Positions 1 to 8,210 of a stretch of DNA of 50,040 bases are shown one piece after another. The stretch spans positions 1 through 50,040 of the forward strand of contig JAQTQB010000016.1 of the NCBI GenBank assembly GCA_028712475.1, read 5' to 3'. Position numbers and translations under genes: made by a program. This DNA comes from Verrucomicrobiales bacterium. Its GTDB lineage: Bacteria > Verrucomicrobiota > Verrucomicrobiia > Limisphaerales > UBA11358. The notes below the pieces were generated by a model that saw nothing but the letters and a program-made list of their open reading frames with translations, had not been told where the DNA came from and made no database searches. The first letter of the stretch is position 1. Each line of letters opens with the position of its first letter.

Positions 1-381
1 GGCCGGGTCGCTGAGCTTGGGTCGTTGATATGGCTTAATAATGTCAAGCGGACAGTTCTTCTGCTTTCCGAAAATTCTTTTCATTTTCCGGTTTCCTTCA
101 CCACGAACTGTCCTGAGTCAGCCGCCGGGACGCCATGACTGCGGTTTCAAGGCTGAGATGCGTGAGTCCACTCGCCGGCTTGCACCGGGCGAAGTTATCA
201 CAGGTCACGGTCCGAGGCGGCGCGTGTCTCCGTCTAGGCTCAAGGATTGCCAGAGGCACCTTTCAACGACGAACGAGCGTCACGCCTGACCGGGTCCCGG
301 CCGCTGGTTCAGAACAGGTTCATGGGCGCTGTCATCTTTTTCTTTTCTATAAGTGGTTTTGGTTTTTCCGTGCCGGTGCGT
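1..381. other. Non-coding flank downstream of the IS110 transposase
   Basis: No convincing gene is visible here. The short open frames have no recognisable motif and no good ribosome site. The stretch lies just 3' of the transposase stop, so part of it is probably the right end of the IS110 element. Elements of this family lack conventional terminal inverted repeats, so the boundary cannot be set by eye. Confidence 0.5.
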
Positions 382-1629
382 TCAAGGGGTCGCCGCCACG
401 GGTTTGACCTGGCGCGCGATGGCCCAGACAAACCCCGCCAGTTCACGCGCCACCGCCGTCACCGCCACCTGGGACTTCTTCCGGCCCACCCGCGTCAGAT
501 GGGTGTAGCGGTGGTGCAGCCGCCGTTGGGCTTCCCAGGCAATATCGGTGATGGCCTTGGGCAGGCCTTCCTGCCGCTTCTTCAAGTGCGGACTCAACCG
601 GGCGGGCATCCGGTATTGCCACGCGGCTTCCACCAGCGCGCGCCGGGCCGGGGCGTTGCCCATCTTGGTGATGCCGCCCTGCTGCCGGTCTTTCCCGGTG
701 GTGTGTTCGCTGGGCACCAGCCCGAGATACCCCATCAACTGCGCCGGATGTTCAAACCGGTGGAAGTCGCCCAGCTCCGCCACCAGCGTGGCCGCGTGCA
801 GCAGCGCCATGCCCCGCAGGCTCATCAACGCCCGCACCGCCGGCGCCCACCGCCAGCCGGGCACGGCGCGTTCAATCTCCCGGTCGTAGCGTTCCAGCCG
901 CGCGGTGGCCTCGCTGATCACCTCGAGCATCTCCTGAAAGACGATCTGCTGCACCGGAAAGGGCATTTTGATCTTGGCCAGATAGCGCAGATGCGCCGCA
1001 TTCCAACTGGTCTGCCCGCCGTAACGCAGATTATGCCGCAACAGATACATCTTGAGCTGCTGCCGCGCCCGGTGCTGTTGCCGCCCCACCTGGAACCGGG
1101 CGCGGATCAAGTCCCGCATCGCCTCATCCACCGGTTCGGGCACATAAAGGCCGGTCAACTCGCCGGCCCGATACAGGCGGGCCAGTTGGTCGGCATCCCG
1201 CCGGTCGGTCTTGACCCGTTCGCCGGGCTTGCGCGGAATCTTGGAGGGACAGACCAGGATGCAGTCCAGTCCGTGCGCCCGCAGGCAGCGGCCCAGGGCA
1301 AAGCCGCGCGGCCCGGCCTCGTAACAGAACTTCAAGGTCGTGCCGGGATGGGCGGCCGCCAGTTTTTTGGCCAGCTTGAGCACGTCGTCGTGTTCGCCGC
1401 CGATGATCCCGTAACGCCGCACTTCGGTTGAACCGGACGGCGCGAGGCTGACCGCGATGGAATCGTTATGCACGTCCAGGCCAATGAACAGGGCCGGGCC
1501 TTTCGTGGGCGCACCGGGGCGTGGCCGCAGGTGGGCGGCGGCCACGCGAGCCGCCGGTTTGAGCCGGGGCGGGCGGATTGCTTTTTGCGGCTCGACAGGC
1601 TGGGGTTGGCGCAGTATGTATGGCTTCAT
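382..1629 (-). mobile_element. IS110-family transposase (DEDD/RuvC plus Transposase_20)
   Basis: A 415-residue recombinase of an IS110-family insertion sequence. The N-terminal RuvC-like domain shows the DEDD series: IGLDVHNDSIAV, YEAGPRGF and TDRRDADQLARL. The C-terminal Transposase_20 domain carries SLRGMALLHAATLVAELGD, the serine motif LVPSEHTTG and GITKMGNAPARRALVEAAW. I chose the ATG at 1629 because the frame further upstream is low-complexity. Even so, about 45 proline/arginine-rich residues precede the RuvC domain, which is longer than I expect for the family. The gene looks intact, so the element may be active. Upstream (1630 to about 1784) lies a hairpin-rich non-coding end of the kind that encodes the bridge RNA in characterised IS110 elements. 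The family call is secure; activity is not shown. Confidence 0.93.
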
Positions 1630-1784
1630 GGTGTTTGCTTTTCGTTTCAGTGTTGTTACGGACGCGAGTCCCACAACTGGTGGCTCGGCGCCGCTCCCGC
1701 GGCGCAACCCACGTTTGCTCCGGAGAGCAGACACCGCTTTCACTTTCATCGCCAGCCATACTGTCTCGGCGACTCAGCATGCGT
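1630..1784 (-). ncRNA. Candidate IS110 bridge-RNA region (structured non-coding end)
   Basis: The non-coding end upstream of the transposase start contains three consecutive hairpins. The first is 1666-1686 (GAG/CTC and CCAC/GTGG around AACTG). The second is 1688-1705 (GCGCCGC/GCGGCGC, perfect 7 bp, loop TCCC). The third is 1716-1729 (TGCTC/GAGCA, loop CGGA). Known IS110 elements express a structured bridge RNA from a non-coding end that pairs with target and donor DNA. Location and structure fit this; the RNA ends, and whether this end or the 3' end encodes it, are inference. Confidence 0.4.
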
Positions 1785-1795
1785 AGAGGCAAATT

Positions 1796-2233
1796 ATGAA
1801 TACACGATTGCTCCTTAGAATGGTTGTTTTCATCATTGCAGGTGCGGCATCTTCAGCACTTGCCGATGGCACACAGATTGTTCCACCTGCGGGAGACGTG
1901 TCGGCATTCAAAGCCGCCACCAACATTGTCTTCACACGATTCATGCACGAGAAAGGCAAGGAGGAGCGTTTTGTCGTTAGCGAGCCAAAGGAGGTTGCCA
2001 AGCTTCTATCCTCGATCTCGCTTAAACAGGGCACGCCGCTTCGGGATATGCACGAGCACGGTGCGAGATTTCAAGGACCATCGGGAGAGATCATCGTATC
2101 TGTCTGCCCGCGTTGTTTTACAGTCCATGCCGCGGACGGCTCTCGTGTCCAAACTTATGAGATGCCAAGGGAATTCTACGCGGCATTCCGGAAACTCGCA
2201 CGGCAGCATGGATGGACGGTGGAGCGGAAGTGA
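1796..2233 (+). CDS. Small secreted protein of unknown function
   Basis: A 145-residue protein with an N-terminal signal peptide (MNTRLLLRMVVFIIAGAASSALA). The mature part has no domain I recognise. It contains a CPRC pair (ICVCPRCF-like region around residue 100) and an amphipathic C-terminal helix (MPREFYAAFRKLARQHGW). The start at 1796 is supported by an AGAGG ribosome site at 1785-1789. The gene begins almost immediately after the IS110 non-coding end, so the insertion has probably separated it from its original promoter or placed it under read-out from the element. Gene existence is well supported; function is unknown. Confidence 0.7.
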   Translation: MNTRLLLRMVVFIIAGAASSALADGTQIVPPAGDVSAFKAATNIVFTRFMHEKGKEERFVVSEPKEVAKLLSSISLKQGTPLRDMHEHGARFQGPSGEIIVSVCPRCFTVHAADGSRVQTYEMPREFYAAFRKLARQHGWTVERK

Positions 2234-2329
2234 GAGTCTTACAATGAAATCGCCGAACACCCAAATAGGCTGCAAATATTTCCACCCCCTTCCCGTTCTT
2301 CGCGCCTCGAAAATTTTCCGTAACCCAAT

Positions 2330-2377
2330 CGTCACACGTTTGTCGCCAGTTTGTCGCCGGATTGAAATTGTGTGACG
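2330..2377 (+). promoter_or_regulatory. Pho-box-like direct repeats within an 8-bp inverted repeat, upstream of phoB
   Basis: GTTTGTCGCC occurs twice (2338-2347 and 2349-2358). A weaker copy at 2327-2336 keeps the GTC core, so GTC recurs at 2331, 2342 and 2353 with an exact 11-bp period. PhoB-type regulators bind 11-bp-spaced TGTCA-like direct repeats. A perfect inverted repeat, CGTCACAC (2330-2337) and GTGTGACG (2370-2377), brackets the two strong units. The position just upstream of the response-regulator start suggests autoregulation (inference). Confidence 0.5.
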
Positions 2378-2402
2378 AATTTGCGCGTGCCATGCTGCTG
2401 AC

Positions 2403-3083
2403 GTGAAGCAGAAGATTCTAGTCGTGGACGACGAACCGGAGGCGGTTGAACTCGTGGAGTTCAATCTCAAGCAGGCCGGTTACGCCGTGACCACCGCCGA
2501 CGACGGCGCGGAGGCGTTGAAAAAAGCGCGGTCGCAATCGCCCGACCTCATCGTGCTTGACGTGATGCTGCCGGAGATGGACGGCTTTGAGATCTGCAAA
2601 ACGCTGCGGCTGGATCCGGCGACGGCGCGCGTGCCCATCCTCATGCTTACGGCCAAGGCGGCGGAGATTGACCGCGTGCTCGGCCTCGAACTCGGCGCGG
2701 ATGATTACCTGACCAAGCCGTTCAGCCCGCGCGAACTCCTGCTCCGCATCAAAAAAATTCTCGCGCGCGGCCAGGCCGTGGAAAAACCTGCTGACCAACT
2801 GCGCTTCGGCGACCTGACCATTGACATCCCGCGCCACATCGCAAGCTGGAAAAACAAGCCGGTTGAACTGACGGCGACGGAATTCAAGCTCCTCACCCTC
2901 CTCGCCCAGCGCGCCGGGCGCGTGCAATCGCGCGACCATCTGCTGCGCGACGTGTGGGAATACGACAGCCTGATTGACACCCGCACGGTGGACACGCACA
3001 TGCGGCGCTTGCGGGAAAAACTCGGCGCGGCCTCGAAGCATCTGGACACCGTGCGCGGCGTCGGCTACCGGTTTGTCGAATGA
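2403..3083 (+). CDS. phoB: OmpR/PhoB-type response regulator
   Basis: A 226-residue DNA-binding response regulator. The receiver domain (about residues 3-120) has the acidic pair D9/D10, phosphoacceptor D53 in IVLDVMLPEMDG, T83 and K105 (YLTKPFSPRE). The C-terminal winged-helix domain ends in TVDTHMRRLREKLG and TVRGVGYRFVE, as in OmpR/PhoB proteins. The likely start is GTG at 2403, which gives the family N-terminus directly; no strong Shine-Dalgarno is visible. It is followed by a PhoR-like kinase and preceded by 11-bp direct repeats that resemble a Pho box. Together these favour control of phosphate starvation genes. No pst or phoU gene lies in the window, so the phosphate role is an inference. 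Confidence 0.88.
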   Translation: MKQKILVVDDEPEAVELVEFNLKQAGYAVTTADDGAEALKKARSQSPDLIVLDVMLPEMDGFEICKTLRLDPATARVPILMLTAKAAEIDRVLGLELGADDYLTKPFSPRELLLRIKKILARGQAVEKPADQLRFGDLTIDIPRHIASWKNKPVELTATEFKLLTLLAQRAGRVQSRDHLLRDVWEYDSLIDTRTVDTHMRRLREKLGAASKHLDTVRGVGYRFVE

Positions 3084-3102
3084 ATGGAGAATGAAGAAGG
3101 CA

Positions 3103-3170
3103 GAATGAAGAATTGTCTTCCGCGAATTTCGTCCGACAAAAAAAGTTTCTTCATTCTTCATTCTTCATTC
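3103..3170. repeat. Inverted repeat between phoB and phoR (GAATGAAGAA / TTCTTCATTC)
   Basis: GAATGAAGAA at 3103-3112 faces TTCTTCATTC at 3147-3156, repeated at 3161-3170. The unit CATTCTT is tandemly reiterated just before the kinase start. The spacer could fold into a stem with a loop of about 34 nt in the phoB-phoR transcript. The kinase ATG at 3182 has no obvious Shine-Dalgarno, so this structure may affect its translation (inference). Confidence 0.45.
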
Positions 3171-3181
3171 ATCCTTCCGCC

Positions 3182-4348
3182 ATGTGGTTTGCGTTCATAT
3201 TGATTTTGCTCGCCGCGTTGGTCGGCCTCCATTTCTGGTGGCGTGCCAAATTCCGCGCGCAGCAGGAGCAGCGGATGGCGGAGATCGAGGCTTCGCGCCA
3301 GCGCCAGCAGCAGACCTCCGTTGACGCGCAGGCGCAGCAGAAAATCCTGTTTGATTCCATGCTCGAAGGGCTGCTGCTGCTGGACCGGAGTAAAAAAATC
3401 CACCTCGCCAACCGCGCCTTCAAAAATCTTTTCGGCATCAAGACCGAGCTGCGCGGCAAGACCATCATGGAAGCGTTGCGACTGCACGAACTCGCCGAAC
3501 TCGTCGGGCGCGTTGAGACTGAAGGCCAGGTTTTTGACTACGAATTGAAGCTGCCGGAATTGAGCGGGCGCTGGCTGCGCGTCAACGCCGCCGTCATCTC
3601 CAATTCCGCCGGCGAACGCGAAGGCACGATTTTAGTTTTCCATGATTTAACGCGGCTTAAGCAACTCGAACGCACGCGCGAGGATTTTGTCGCCAACGTC
3701 AGCCACGAACTCCGCACGCCGCTCTCGCTCATCAAAGGCTACGTCGAAACGCTGCTCGATGGCGCGCGCAACGACCCCGAAGTCGCCGAACGCTTTCTCA
3801 AAATCATCGAGCGCAACGCCGGGCGGCTTGATCTGCTCATCCAGGATCTGCTCACCATTTCCGCGCTCGAATCGGGGCGGATGCAGTTAAACTTGCAGCC
3901 GGCGGAACTGAAGCCGCTCGTGGAAAAAGTTTTCGCCGATCTTCATTCCAAGGCGGAAAATAAAAACGTGCGGCTCGTCAACGACCTGCCGGAACTCACC
4001 GCCAGCGCCGACGCGAGCCGGCTTGACCAAGTGCTTGCCAATCTCGTGGACAACGCCATCAAATACGGCCGCGCGCAAGGCGTGGTGCGCGTCGGCGGGA
4101 AAAAACTGGACGACGGCAAACTGGAAATTTTCGTGCAGGACGACGGCCCCGGCATTCCGCCCGAATCGCTCGACCGCGTGTTCGAGCGGTTTTATCGCGT
4201 GGACAAGGCGCGTTCGCGCGACCAGGGCGGCACCGGCCTGGGACTGTCCATCGTGAAGCACATCATCCACAGCCACGGCGGCGAGGTCTGGGCCAAAAGC
4301 GAACTGGGCAAGGGCGCGACGTTTTTTTTCACGCTGCCCGGCGCGTGA
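3182..4348 (+). CDS. phoR: PhoR-type membrane sensor histidine kinase
   Basis: A 388-residue kinase read from the ATG at 3182, which directly opens a transmembrane helix (MWFAFILILLAALVGLHFW). The order is one membrane segment, a short coiled coil (residues 22-55), a PAS domain (about 55-155, LFDSMLEGLLLLD), HisKA with phosphoacceptor H175 in NVSHELRTPLS, and HATPase_c with LVDNAIKYG, DDGPGIPPE and GGTGLGLSIVKHI. The single-helix-plus-PAS layout matches PhoR rather than kinases with periplasmic sensors. An upstream in-frame start at 3113 would add 23 residues across the intergenic repeat and is less likely. It forms an operon with the regulator and converges on the TPR lipoprotein gene. Confidence 0.88.
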   Translation: MWFAFILILLAALVGLHFWWRAKFRAQQEQRMAEIEASRQRQQQTSVDAQAQQKILFDSMLEGLLLLDRSKKIHLANRAFKNLFGIKTELRGKTIMEALRLHELAELVGRVETEGQVFDYELKLPELSGRWLRVNAAVISNSAGEREGTILVFHDLTRLKQLERTREDFVANVSHELRTPLSLIKGYVETLLDGARNDPEVAERFLKIIERNAGRLDLLIQDLLTISALESGRMQLNLQPAELKPLVEKVFADLHSKAENKNVRLVNDLPELTASADASRLDQVLANLVDNAIKYGRAQGVVRVGGKKLDDGKLEIFVQDDGPGIPPESLDRVFERFYRVDKARSRDQGGTGLGLSIVKHIIHSHGGEVWAKSELGKGATFFFTLPGA

Positions 4349-4356
4349 TTTCCTCC

Positions 4357-4374
4357 ATCCGGCTCACGCCGGAT
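4357..4374. terminator. Short dyad between convergent phoR and the TPR gene
   Basis: ATCCGGC (4357-4363) pairs with GCCGGAT (4368-4374) across a 4-nt loop. It overlaps the last codons of the minus-strand TPR gene and follows the phoR stop. No good T-run is present on either side, so a bidirectional terminator is only possible. Confidence 0.3.
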
Positions 4375-6058
4375 TCTGCGTAAGCCAGTAGCGGATGTCG
4401 CTGGCCTGCGGGTTGTGCGGATCCAATGCCAGCACTTTCAAATAATGCTTCCGCGCCTGCACCGGATTGTGGAGCTGCTGCGCGTAAAGATTTCCGAGCG
4501 CGAGCTGCACGCGGACTTCGTCGGGGTTCGTCGCCAGGATTTTTTCCAGCTCGTTCACCGCGTCCGCCGCGTAGCCCGACGACTTGAGCGTAAGCGCAAA
4601 ATTATAACGCGCGTCCGTCGAACCTGGCTGGATGGCCAGCGCCGTTTCGTAGGCGGACAACGCCGCCGGAAAACTCCGCAGCCGGTATGCCAGCACGCCG
4701 TAATTATACTGCGCCTCGAACCAGCTTGCGTCCGCCTCCGCCGCGCGCCGATACGATTCCATCGCGTCCGTCCAATGCGAACCCTGCTCGAATATCCGCG
4801 CTTTCGAGAATGCCGCCGAGGCCGCCACACGGTCGCCCGCCGCCGGCTTGCGCGGCGACAAATACAGGTAACGCGGAAACACCGGCGGCGCAGACGGGAT
4901 AATTTTAACCGGCTTCTCATCAACCGTCGGTGCGGGCGTTTCCTTTTCACTTTCGGAATTCGACAGCGGCAGCGGGGTCACACCGGTTGCAACATATTTT
5001 TCGGACGTGGAATAATTTAATTTAGCGTCCGGCTGTTCCGCCATTGTCACGGGCGATCCCGTCGCCGCCACGATTTTTTCCGACGGCGCGACCACCACCG
5101 TTTCCGGTTTCACCTTTGCGACCGGCTTGGCGGTGGAGGACACGAGGCGCGGCGGCAGGATGGGATTTGTCCGCACTGCAGCCGCTGCGGCCGGCTTCGG
5201 CGACGGGACCGGACGGACAACATTTTGCGTTTTTGTTTCGCTCACGGCAGGCGCAACGGTGTGGATTGCGGGCGGCGGAGCGACGGCGGCAACGGGTGCC
5301 GGCGGTTTGAGATTCTGTTCGAGATCATTGGCGATGGCATTCACGGCGTCCCAATTTTCCGGGCGCGGCGTCAACGCCAGATACGCGCGGTAATTTTGCA
5401 GCGCGAGTTTGTTATCGTGCAAATCCTGCTGCGCAACGGTGGCCATGTTCAAAAGCGCGGGCGCGTAGTCGGGATGATACTGGACCGCGAGGGCGAAATA
5501 TTGCGACGCTTCGCGCGGGCGTCCGCGCTGGACGCGTGCCAGGCCAAGACCGTTCAAAGCCTCGGCGTTGTTCGTGTTCAGGGACAGCGCGGTGCTGAAA
5601 CTTTTTTCCGCCGCGATGAAATCGCTGGCGCGCAATTGCGCCGAGCCGAGCTTGAGCCAGCCTTCCGGCTCATTGCTGCGGCGCAATGTGTAGGCGGTGA
5701 ATTCCGTCTTGGCATCGGCAAGTTTGTTCTGCTCCAGCCAGAGCGAACCGAGGTTGTAATGCGCCTCCACCAGATCCCGGTCGAGCGTGAGGGCGCGCTG
5801 GTAGGCCGTCACCGCGTCGGCAGGCTGCCCGGCGCGCTGGCAGGCGACGCCGTAATAATTCCACGCCTGCGCGCTCGCGGGCAGCAGGGCCGTGGCCGTC
5901 TTCAATTCCACCACGGCGGCGGCATAATCACCGCGATCCAGAAACTTTTTGCCCTTCAACAATGCGCGCGGGCCGGGCGGCGTGCATCCAACAATAAACA
6001 GGGCGAACGTCAGGAAAATGACTGCGCCGAAACAACTGCGATTTTTTTTTGCCAGCAT
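4364..6058 (-). CDS. TPR-repeat lipoprotein
   Basis: A lipoprotein of about 564 residues. A signal peptide leads to the lipobox LFIVGC with the lipidated cysteine near residue 25. Several tetratricopeptide repeats follow (AWNYYGVACQRAGQPADAVTAYQRAL, AHYNLGSLWLEQNKLADA, ALNGLGLARVQRG). Next comes a long proline/alanine/valine-rich linker (about residues 235-385), then a second TPR block (AQYNYGVLAYRLRSFPAALSAYETAL, ARYNFALTLKSSGYAADAVNELEKIL). TPR lipoproteins usually act as periplasmic scaffolds; no partner is evident here. An alternative ATG at 6076 would add six residues. It runs divergently from the DUF362 gene and convergently to phoR. Confidence 0.82.
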   Translation of the reverse strand: MLAKKNRSCFGAVIFLTFALFIVGCTPPGPRALLKGKKFLDRGDYAAAVVELKTATALLPASAQAWNYYGVACQRAGQPADAVTAYQRALTLDRDLVEAHYNLGSLWLEQNKLADAKTEFTAYTLRRSNEPEGWLKLGSAQLRASDFIAAEKSFSTALSLNTNNAEALNGLGLARVQRGRPREASQYFALAVQYHPDYAPALLNMATVAQQDLHDNKLALQNYRAYLALTPRPENWDAVNAIANDLEQNLKPPAPVAAVAPPPAIHTVAPAVSETKTQNVVRPVPSPKPAAAAAVRTNPILPPRLVSSTAKPVAKVKPETVVVAPSEKIVAATGSPVTMAEQPDAKLNYSTSEKYVATGVTPLPLSNSESEKETPAPTVDEKPVKIIPSAPPVFPRYLYLSPRKPAAGDRVAASAAFSKARIFEQGSHWTDAMESYRRAAEADASWFEAQYNYGVLAYRLRSFPAALSAYETALAIQPGSTDARYNFALTLKSSGYAADAVNELEKILATNPDEVRVQLALGNLYAQQLHNPVQARKHYLKVLALDPHNPQASDIRYWLTQNPA

Positions 6059-6121
6059 CGGTGATGGTGTTAGCATCCGCGCTTGAAAGTGTCAAGAAAC
6101 GCACGGGTTCAATTCGCCAAA

Positions 6122-7168
6122 ATGTTTTTCCGCCTCGCGGCGGCGGGCGTGTTCTGCCTCGCCATTTTGCAGGTCCGCGCTGCCGAGCCGCCGTCAAATC
6201 TCAACGCCCACGCGCAGGTTGTCAGCGTGGAAAACCGCGGTGCCATCACTGATTTTCAAGCCAGCGATGCGGTCGTCCAGACGATGGTGGATTGCGGCCT
6301 TACGAATCTCACAGGCAAAGCCACCGTCGCCGAAGCGTGGCGCAGCCTCGTCTCCCCGCAGGAAATCATCGGGCTCAAGGTATTTTCCGAACCGGGAATG
6401 TTGACCGGCACGCGCCCCGCCGTCGTCGCCGCCGTGATCCGAGGCCTGCTCGCCGCCGGTTTGCCGCCGACGAACATCATCATTTGGGACAAGCACGATG
6501 CGGATTTGCGAACGGCCGGATATTTCCGGCTCGCAGCAAAACTCGGCGTGCGCGCCGGCGGCAGCATGGAAGCCGGTTACGACCCGGAGAATTTCTACCG
6601 GCCGGACACCGCCATCATTGGCAATCTGATCTGGAGCGACCTGGAGTTCGGCAAAACCAATGCGGATGCCGGACGGCGCTCCTTTTTCTCCAAGCTCGTC
6701 AGCCGGCAGATGACCAAGATCATCAGCATCGCGCCGCTGCTCAACCAGGAGGACGCCGGGGTTTGCGGGCATCTTTATGGACTCGCGCTCGGCAGCGTGG
6801 ACAACACGCGGCGTTTTGAAACCGACTCCTTCCGGCTCGCCAATGCCGTGCCGGAAATCTACGCCCGCCCGCTGCTCGGCGACCGCGTGGTGCTGAACAT
6901 CACCGACGCGCTTATCGGCCAATACGAAGGCGGTGCGCGCAGCCTGCTGCATTATTCGTGCGTGCTGAACCAGCTTTGGTTCAGCCACGATCCCGTGGCG
7001 CTCGACATGTTGTCCATCAAGGAGCTGGACAGCGAACGCCGCACGTTCGACGCGCCGCAGTTCCGGCCCAACCTGGAACTTTACAGCAATGCCCATCTGC
7101 TCCAGCTCGGCGAGAATGATCTGACGAAGATTCATGTGGAGAAAATCCATCAGGCTGTCGCGCCATGA
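6122..7168 (+). CDS. DUF362-family secreted protein
   Basis: About 348 residues from the ATG at 6122, which opens a signal peptide (MFFRLAAAGVFCLAILQVRAA). A TTG at 6083 would add a charged extension and is less likely. The body matches the DUF362 pattern: PQEIIGLKVFSEPGMLTGTRPAVVAAVIRGLLAAGLPPTN is the typical 'sequence of claims on n-th gene' N-terminal region, followed by IIIWDK, a HLYGLALGSVDNTRR segment and LNITDALIGQYEGG. The enzymatic role of DUF362 is not established. The start lies about 60 bp from the divergent TPR lipoprotein start, so the two probably share a promoter region. Its stop overlaps the next ATG (ATGA), which suggests translational coupling. Confidence 0.72.
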   Translation: MFFRLAAAGVFCLAILQVRAAEPPSNLNAHAQVVSVENRGAITDFQASDAVVQTMVDCGLTNLTGKATVAEAWRSLVSPQEIIGLKVFSEPGMLTGTRPAVVAAVIRGLLAAGLPPTNIIIWDKHDADLRTAGYFRLAAKLGVRAGGSMEAGYDPENFYRPDTAIIGNLIWSDLEFGKTNADAGRRSFFSKLVSRQMTKIISIAPLLNQEDAGVCGHLYGLALGSVDNTRRFETDSFRLANAVPEIYARPLLGDRVVLNITDALIGQYEGGARSLLHYSCVLNQLWFSHDPVALDMLSIKELDSERRTFDAPQFRPNLELYSNAHLLQLGENDLTKIHVEKIHQAVAP

Positions 7169-7530
7169 AATGTTTTAAACATCAAACTGAAGCCGTCGCC
7201 GTCTGCGCCTATTGCGGCCGGGCCTTGTGCGCGGATTGCGTCCCCTCGCCTGCCGCACAGCGCATGGTCTGCTCCGACGCATGCACCATCGCCCTCACCC
7301 GCGCCGACATGGCAATGGATTTGATCCTGCAAAAGAGCCTGCAAAGCGCGCGAGCCAGCGCATTTTACTCGTATCTGTGCGGCGGGCTTTCAGCGGCGGG
7401 CGCGGTGGGTGCGTGGTTTTATCTGCCCGTGCCGTTCCTGGTCTGGTTTACCGCCGGATGCAGCGTCGTCTTCATCACGTCGGGAATCTGGTATGGCCGC
7501 ATTGCGCGGAAAAGCGACCCGGTCCGGTAA
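7165..7530 (+). CDS. Small zinc-binding (B-box-like) membrane protein
   Basis: 121 residues. The N-terminus has a cysteine/histidine cluster (CFKHQTEAVAVCAYCGRALC, then C25 and the MVCSDAC motif) that fits a B-box-like zinc-binding fold. Two hydrophobic segments follow (about residues 65-85 and 88-108), consistent with a membrane anchor. Bacterial proteins of this type are common and mostly uncharacterised. It overlaps the DUF362 gene by four bases, so the two are probably co-translated. It ends 3 bp from the convergent gene at 7534. The partner or signal is unknown. Confidence 0.7.
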   Translation: MKCFKHQTEAVAVCAYCGRALCADCVPSPAAQRMVCSDACTIALTRADMAMDLILQKSLQSARASAFYSYLCGGLSAAGAVGAWFYLPVPFLVWFTAGCSVVFITSGIWYGRIARKSDPVR

Positions 7531-7533
7531 AAG

Positions 7534-7962
7534 TCATTCCGTCTTCGCCGCTTTTAATCGCGCCGCCTTTGCTTTTTCAGCGGCCGCGCGCTGCTGCTGG
7601 AGACATTCCGAGCAGATGCCATGCGAGGTGGGCGTGTCAAACCCCTGCTGCATGAACTCCTCCAGACGCATCCATTCGCCCTGATAATTGATCCGCCGGC
7701 ACCATGAGCAGACGCGCAGGAATTTTTCCAGATAACGGACATGTTCCAAAATCCGCCGCGTTGAGGCGCTCACCACAAACCAGACCGCCAGCACCAAAAG
7801 CATCTCCAACGTCGTCCGGCGATACATAAACGCGAAAGGATGGTCGGAGAAGATCAGCGACGGCAGCTTGATGAGATCATCCAGAAAGCACAGGGCAATG
7901 ATGCCCAGAAAACCGAGGTTTTGATATAAAACAATCCTCGTCAGTTGTAAATTTTTCTTCAT
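7534..7962 (-). CDS. Membrane protein with C-terminal CxxC...SHGIC zinc-ribbon-like domain
   Basis: 142 residues with two predicted membrane helices (about 13-31 and 52-67). A soluble tail follows, carrying C85SWC88 RRI, a GEW..LEEF segment and SHGIC117..C120. This C-terminal pattern (CxxCkkI...W..le.y......SHGICpdC) recurs at the end of many bacterial PAS/response-regulator proteins and is thought to bind metal. Here it is attached to a bare membrane anchor rather than a signalling domain. The gene converges on the B-box-like gene with a 3-bp gap. No function can be assigned beyond a likely metal-binding membrane protein. Confidence 0.65.
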   Translation of the reverse strand: MKKNLQLTRIVLYQNLGFLGIIALCFLDDLIKLPSLIFSDHPFAFMYRRTTLEMLLVLAVWFVVSASTRRILEHVRYLEKFLRVCSWCRRINYQGEWMRLEEFMQQGFDTPTSHGICSECLQQQRAAAEKAKAARLKAAKTE

Positions 7963-8046
7963 ACGTCAAATGATCTTTTGCGGCGGATCGCGTGTCCCGG
8001 ACACTCCAACCTTCGCAATCGAACCAAGAAAACATCCGCATTAAAT

Positions 8047-8193
8047 ATGCCATCAATTTTACGGCTCATTTCTGGCAGTGTCGCTGCCAACGGACGAGGC
8101 GCATTGCAGGCGGCAAAAGTTTTTGGCATTTCGCACGGGCAAATCCGGCGCAAGATGATCCACACGCGGATGAAGGCCACGAAGGGGAAGTGA
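8047..8193 (+). pseudogene. Possible orphan Fis-type helix-turn-helix fragment
   Basis: A 48-codon frame contains ALQAAKVFGISHGQIRRKM, which resembles the C-terminal Fis/HTH_8 helix-turn-helix of NtrC-type activators (A..LGIS...L.RKL). Nothing recognisable precedes it and no ribosome site is evident. It may be the decayed end of a regulator gene or a chance frame. It sits between the start of the gene at 7962 and the end of marC. Confidence 0.25.
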
Positions 8194-8210
8194 GCGCGCG
8201 GATGGAGGGT

